DNA of 64,000 bases from Methylocystaceae bacterium (lineage in GTDB: Bacteria > Pseudomonadota > Alphaproteobacteria > Rhizobiales > Beijerinckiaceae). The stretch covers positions 1-64,000 of the forward strand of contig BJGJ01000005.1 in assembly GCA_014190435.1 (NCBI GenBank), written 5' to 3'. The notes beneath the pieces were generated by a model. The model saw only the letters and a program-made list of their open reading frames with translations, was not told where the DNA came from and did not search any database. Shown in pieces: positions 61,072 to 64,000 of this stretch. Each line of letters opens with the position of its first letter. Positions within the stretch are counted from its first letter, which is position 1. The translations under genes were made by a program, and so were the position numbers.

Positions 61072-62442
61072 TTATAAGGGCAGAGTAACGGTTGCCCGAA
61101 GACCGCCTAGAGGACTTCTATCTAAGTCGATATCTCCTCCGTGCGCACGAGCAATATCTCGAGCAATAGCCAAGCCAAGTCCTGAATTTGCCGTATCTTG
61201 ATTTCTGGATTCATCGAGTCTGTAAAATGGTCTAAACGCATCCTCACGTCTTTCTAGAGGAATGCCTGGCCCATCATCATCAATATGAATTATCATAGAA
61301 TCGCCGGTATTTTTTGAAGAGAACTCGAGCTTTTCTCCATAACGCTGCGCATTCCCAACAAGATTAGCTAAAAGCCTTTTCATGGATGCAGGACGTGAGA
61401 CAATTACTGGATCGCCGTCAATATTGAATGATGCCACTAAACCGCGGCGTTCTGTATCAGCTTTTAGCTCTTCAAATATCATACTGATATCTGTCGCTGC
61501 AGACGCCTCGCCGCCATCGCCTCTTGCAAAGGCTAAATAGGCCTCTACAATACGCTCCATCTCATCAACATCTTTTCTCATTTCAACGGATTCACTTGAT
61601 TCAGTGATAAGCGCAAGTGAAAGCTTAAAGCGTGTAATAATCGTTCTTAGATCATGCGATACGCCATTTAGCATCGTGGTTCTTTGTTCTATAGCCCGCT
61701 CAACACGGCGCTTCATCTCTAAAAAGGCTGCGCCAGCTCGTCTTACTTCTCGCGCGCCTCTTGGACTGAATTTGACATCGCGACCCTTGCCGAATTCTTC
61801 AGCCGCTTCTGCCAGACGCAAGATCGGTCTTATTTGATTACGTAAAAACGATGTGGCGACAGCTAAGATAATGATAGAGGCAACCGCCATCCACATAAAG
61901 AAAATATAAGAATTTGAGGCATAGGCATGGGTGCGATTGACAAGCAGACGTAGGGTTGAATCGTTAAGTGCAACTTGGATTTCAATAAATTTTCTTGATA
62001 ATGAGGTATTGATCCAGAAGGGCTGCGAGATATGCCGAGTTAACTCTTTATTCAAGGCTTGATCTAGCAAAGCAAAAAGAGAAGGCTTTTTTGTAACCGT
62101 GGGAATAGGGGATTTTGGCAGGACAGTTAAATCAATATTCATTGCAGTCGCAGCAATATTACGCAACTTCTCTCGGTCAACATCATCAGGAAATTCGTTA
62201 TATATATCGATTATGGTTGCTACTTCTCGAGCTACGCCTGCAGACAACCGATAAGTAACGACCTCCCAATGCCTTTCCATAAAAACATAAGCAACTGCTG
62301 ATTGAAGCAAAACAATTGGTAATATTACGATTAATAAAGCACGCGCATATAATCCTTTTGGCATACGGTCATGTAGCCATTCTGTAAATCTTCGCCAAAC
62401 ATTATTAGGCGCGGAAAGTAGCTCTTTCAGTATGTCGCTCAC
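61072..62442 (-). CDS. Sensor histidine kinase (EnvZ-like)
   Basis: HAMP region, GVSHDLRTIITRFKLSLAL (H-box), NLVGNAQRYGEKL, DDGPGIPLERRE, SGLGLAIARDIARAHGGDIDLD. Confidence 0.93.
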   Translation of the reverse strand: MSDILKELLSAPNNVWRRFTEWLHDRMPKGLYARALLIVILPIVLLQSAVAYVFMERHWEVVTYRLSAGVAREVATIIDIYNEFPDDVDREKLRNIAATAMNIDLTVLPKSPIPTVTKKPSLFALLDQALNKELTRHISQPFWINTSLSRKFIEIQVALNDSTLRLLVNRTHAYASNSYIFFMWMAVASIIILAVATSFLRNQIRPILRLAEAAEEFGKGRDVKFSPRGAREVRRAGAAFLEMKRRVERAIEQRTTMLNGVSHDLRTIITRFKLSLALITESSESVEMRKDVDEMERIVEAYLAFARGDGGEASAATDISMIFEELKADTERRGLVASFNIDGDPVIVSRPASMKRLLANLVGNAQRYGEKLEFSSKNTGDSMIIHIDDDGPGIPLERREDAFRPFYRLDESRNQDTANSGLGLAIARDIARAHGGDIDLDRSPLGGLRATVTLPL

Positions 62443-62460
62443 AGAAACAGCTCCGTAATG

Positions 62461-63219
62461 TTAAAGGTTATTTGTTTGCTGATCTTCAATATTCAATTTA
62501 TAGCCGTGACCACGTATCGTCTTAAGATATTGGGGTAGTCTGGGATCATTCTCTATTTTCCGACGCAATCGCGCTATTTCAACGTCAATACTTCTTTCAG
62601 ACATTACTGATCGATTACTTATTTGAGCCAGATCAGTTCTGGAGACGCATTTATTCGCATTCGCGATCAATATTTTTAACATGTCTCTTTCTCTCAAGGT
62701 TAGCAAAACATTTTCACCATCTTGATAAAGCTGTCCGGTCTCCATATTGAAAAAGAAAGATCCAAAATTAACATTCTTACTATAATTTAAATTAAGCCGC
62801 GCACGTTTTAAAATATTTGCAACGCGCAACAATAGTTCGCGTGGGTCGAATGGCTTTGCTAGATAATCATCGGCACCTGCAGTTAGACCAGCTATTCGAT
62901 TTTCGGTTTCTCCTAAGGCTGTTAACATTAGAATTGGCGTGATATTTTCATTATAAGTATTTAACTTTATTCTTTGCGCAAATGACGTTCCATTTTCACC
63001 CGGCATCATTACGTCTAAAATAATTAAATCAAATATAAAATCATTCATTGCCTCATCGGCTTCAATTACATTAGCCGCCACACTTACTCTATACCCCTCC
63101 GTAATAAGAAACCGGGACAAAAGGCTACGTATACGGCTGTCGTCATCTACAACTAAAATATGTAGGAATTCTTCTAATCGATTATTTTTATTTAATATCG
63201 GTTTATTTAACTCAAGCAT
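62461..63219 (-). CDS. OmpR-family response regulator
   Basis: ILVVDDDSRIRSLLSRFL, DLIILDVMMPGENGTSF, GADDYLAKPFDPRELLLRV, winged-helix C-terminus VEIARLRRKIENDPRLPQYLKTIRGHGYKL. Confidence 0.95.
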   Translation of the reverse strand: MLELNKPILNKNNRLEEFLHILVVDDDSRIRSLLSRFLITEGYRVSVAANVIEADEAMNDFIFDLIILDVMMPGENGTSFAQRIKLNTYNENITPILMLTALGETENRIAGLTAGADDYLAKPFDPRELLLRVANILKRARLNLNYSKNVNFGSFFFNMETGQLYQDGENVLLTLRERDMLKILIANANKCVSRTDLAQISNRSVMSERSIDVEIARLRRKIENDPRLPQYLKTIRGHGYKLNIEDQQTNNL

Positions 63220-63221
63220 AA

Positions 63222-63818
63222 TTATGTCTCATTATTGCGAATAAACGATGCTTTTGCATGGCGTAAATGCTGTCTGACTTGCGGCCGCTGATCCTCATCA
63301 ATCATAGAATATAAAAATTCTATGGCGTTTTCTTTTTCTTTCCAAGACATATTATCTAATACTCGCTCAAAACGAGCGGCTTGAATACGAGCCAATTCTT
63401 TGGCCAATTCACTGCCAGTATGTGTAAGATAAAGTAGTCGCTGGCGACGATCAGATGGTCCAGCGCGCGACTCGACTAATTTCTCATCAAGCAATTGTTT
63501 AAGAACACGATTAAGACTTTGTTTTGTAATTTGTAAAATATCTAATAAAGCGGCGATAGATAAACCTGGCCGCCTTTGAACAAAGTGTAATATTCTATGA
63601 TGCGCCCGTCCAAAACCATAATTTTCAAGCAGCCTATCCGCATCTCCCACAAAATCACGATATGCAAAAAAAAATAATTCAATTAATTCCAATACATCAC
63701 TATCTTGGGATGCAGGAATCGGCTCGTCTTCACGAGCTATCACGCAACAATTTCCGTCCGCATCCTTTGACCCGGCAAGTACGCGGGCTGGGTGTTTTTT
63801 TTGAGGAAAGTTTTTCAA
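63222..63818 (-). CDS. MarR-family transcriptional regulator
   Basis: GRAHHRILHFVQRRPGLSIAALLDILQITKQSLNRVLKQLLDEKLVESRAGPSDRRQRLLYLTHTG. Confidence 0.93.
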   Translation of the reverse strand: MKNFPQKKHPARVLAGSKDADGNCCVIAREDEPIPASQDSDVLELIELFFFAYRDFVGDADRLLENYGFGRAHHRILHFVQRRPGLSIAALLDILQITKQSLNRVLKQLLDEKLVESRAGPSDRRQRLLYLTHTGSELAKELARIQAARFERVLDNMSWKEKENAIEFLYSMIDEDQRPQVRQHLRHAKASFIRNNET

Positions 63819-63943
63819 AATCTGAAACTCTGACTGGTTTTTACGTCAGCTATATTGACATAATTCTGGCTGATGGCTAGTCCATAGATAGATTTTATAC
63901 CGCCTTCAGGCTGATAATTCCTATTTATTTTCAGGAGCTTAGA

Positions 63944-64000
63944 ATGTCGCTACCGCCTTTCGACCAGCGCGACGGATATATTTGGTTTAATGGCAGCCTT
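63944..64000 (+). CDS. ilvE: Branched-chain amino acid aminotransferase, 5' fragment cut by window edge
   Basis: ATG at 63944 after an aggag RBS reads MSLPPFDQRDGYIWFNGSL, resembling alphaproteobacterial IlvE N-termini. Confidence 0.6.
   Translation, partial: MSLPPFDQRDGYIWFNGSL

Noticed and set aside
58593-63917. 14-bp repeat CTTCAGGCTGATAA at 58593 and 63904
   Set aside because: Several 14-mer repeats are expected by chance in 64 kb; no supporting context.
1-64000. CRISPR arrays, toxin-antitoxin pairs, transposases, known anti-phage systems
   Set aside because: I looked for spaced direct repeats, IS-type ORFs and defence motifs and saw none; the MoxR/VWA operon resembles a common alphaproteobacterial cluster rather than a ternary defence system.

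Overview
The window looks like a chromosomal segment from a compact, fairly AT-rich alphaproteobacterium, judging by gene content and gene order. It is mostly dense housekeeping sequence. Recognised loci: rlmB-ispE with tRNA-Gly and tRNA-Thr; ubiG / lysC; murJ; a GT2 glycosyltransferase / ChbG-like pair; nadA-nadB-nadC; pyrB; cysK; pcm-tolC; a Dda/RecD2-like helicase; a CCA-adding enzyme; a MoxR-DUF58-BatA-like/DUF4159-VWA operon; anmK; a full SUF Fe-S operon; gyrA; coaD; two cyclophilins; queA-orf-tgt; an orphan DNA methyltransferase; recG; a VanX-like dipeptidase; pyrE; tRNA-Leu; dsbB; rlmN; a UGT-like glycosyltransferase with a chagasin-like inhibitor; proC; a MarR/OmpR/histidine-kinase cluster; and the start of ilvE. 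I saw no CRISPR array, rRNA operon or intact mobile element. The left edge carries a frameshifted phage-type DUF5681 gene just beyond the 3' end of tRNA-Thr, which suggests an island or prophage boundary. The best leads are that boundary, a perfect 19-bp palindrome at the nadA promoter, a long hairpin in the rlmN leader, a hairpin over the pcm ribosome-binding region, a terminator 16 nt upstream of queA, the unassigned ORF inside queA-tgt, the orphan methyltransferase, and the MoxR/VWA operon. I found no system I can confidently call undescribed. All family calls come from reading motifs, without database searches.
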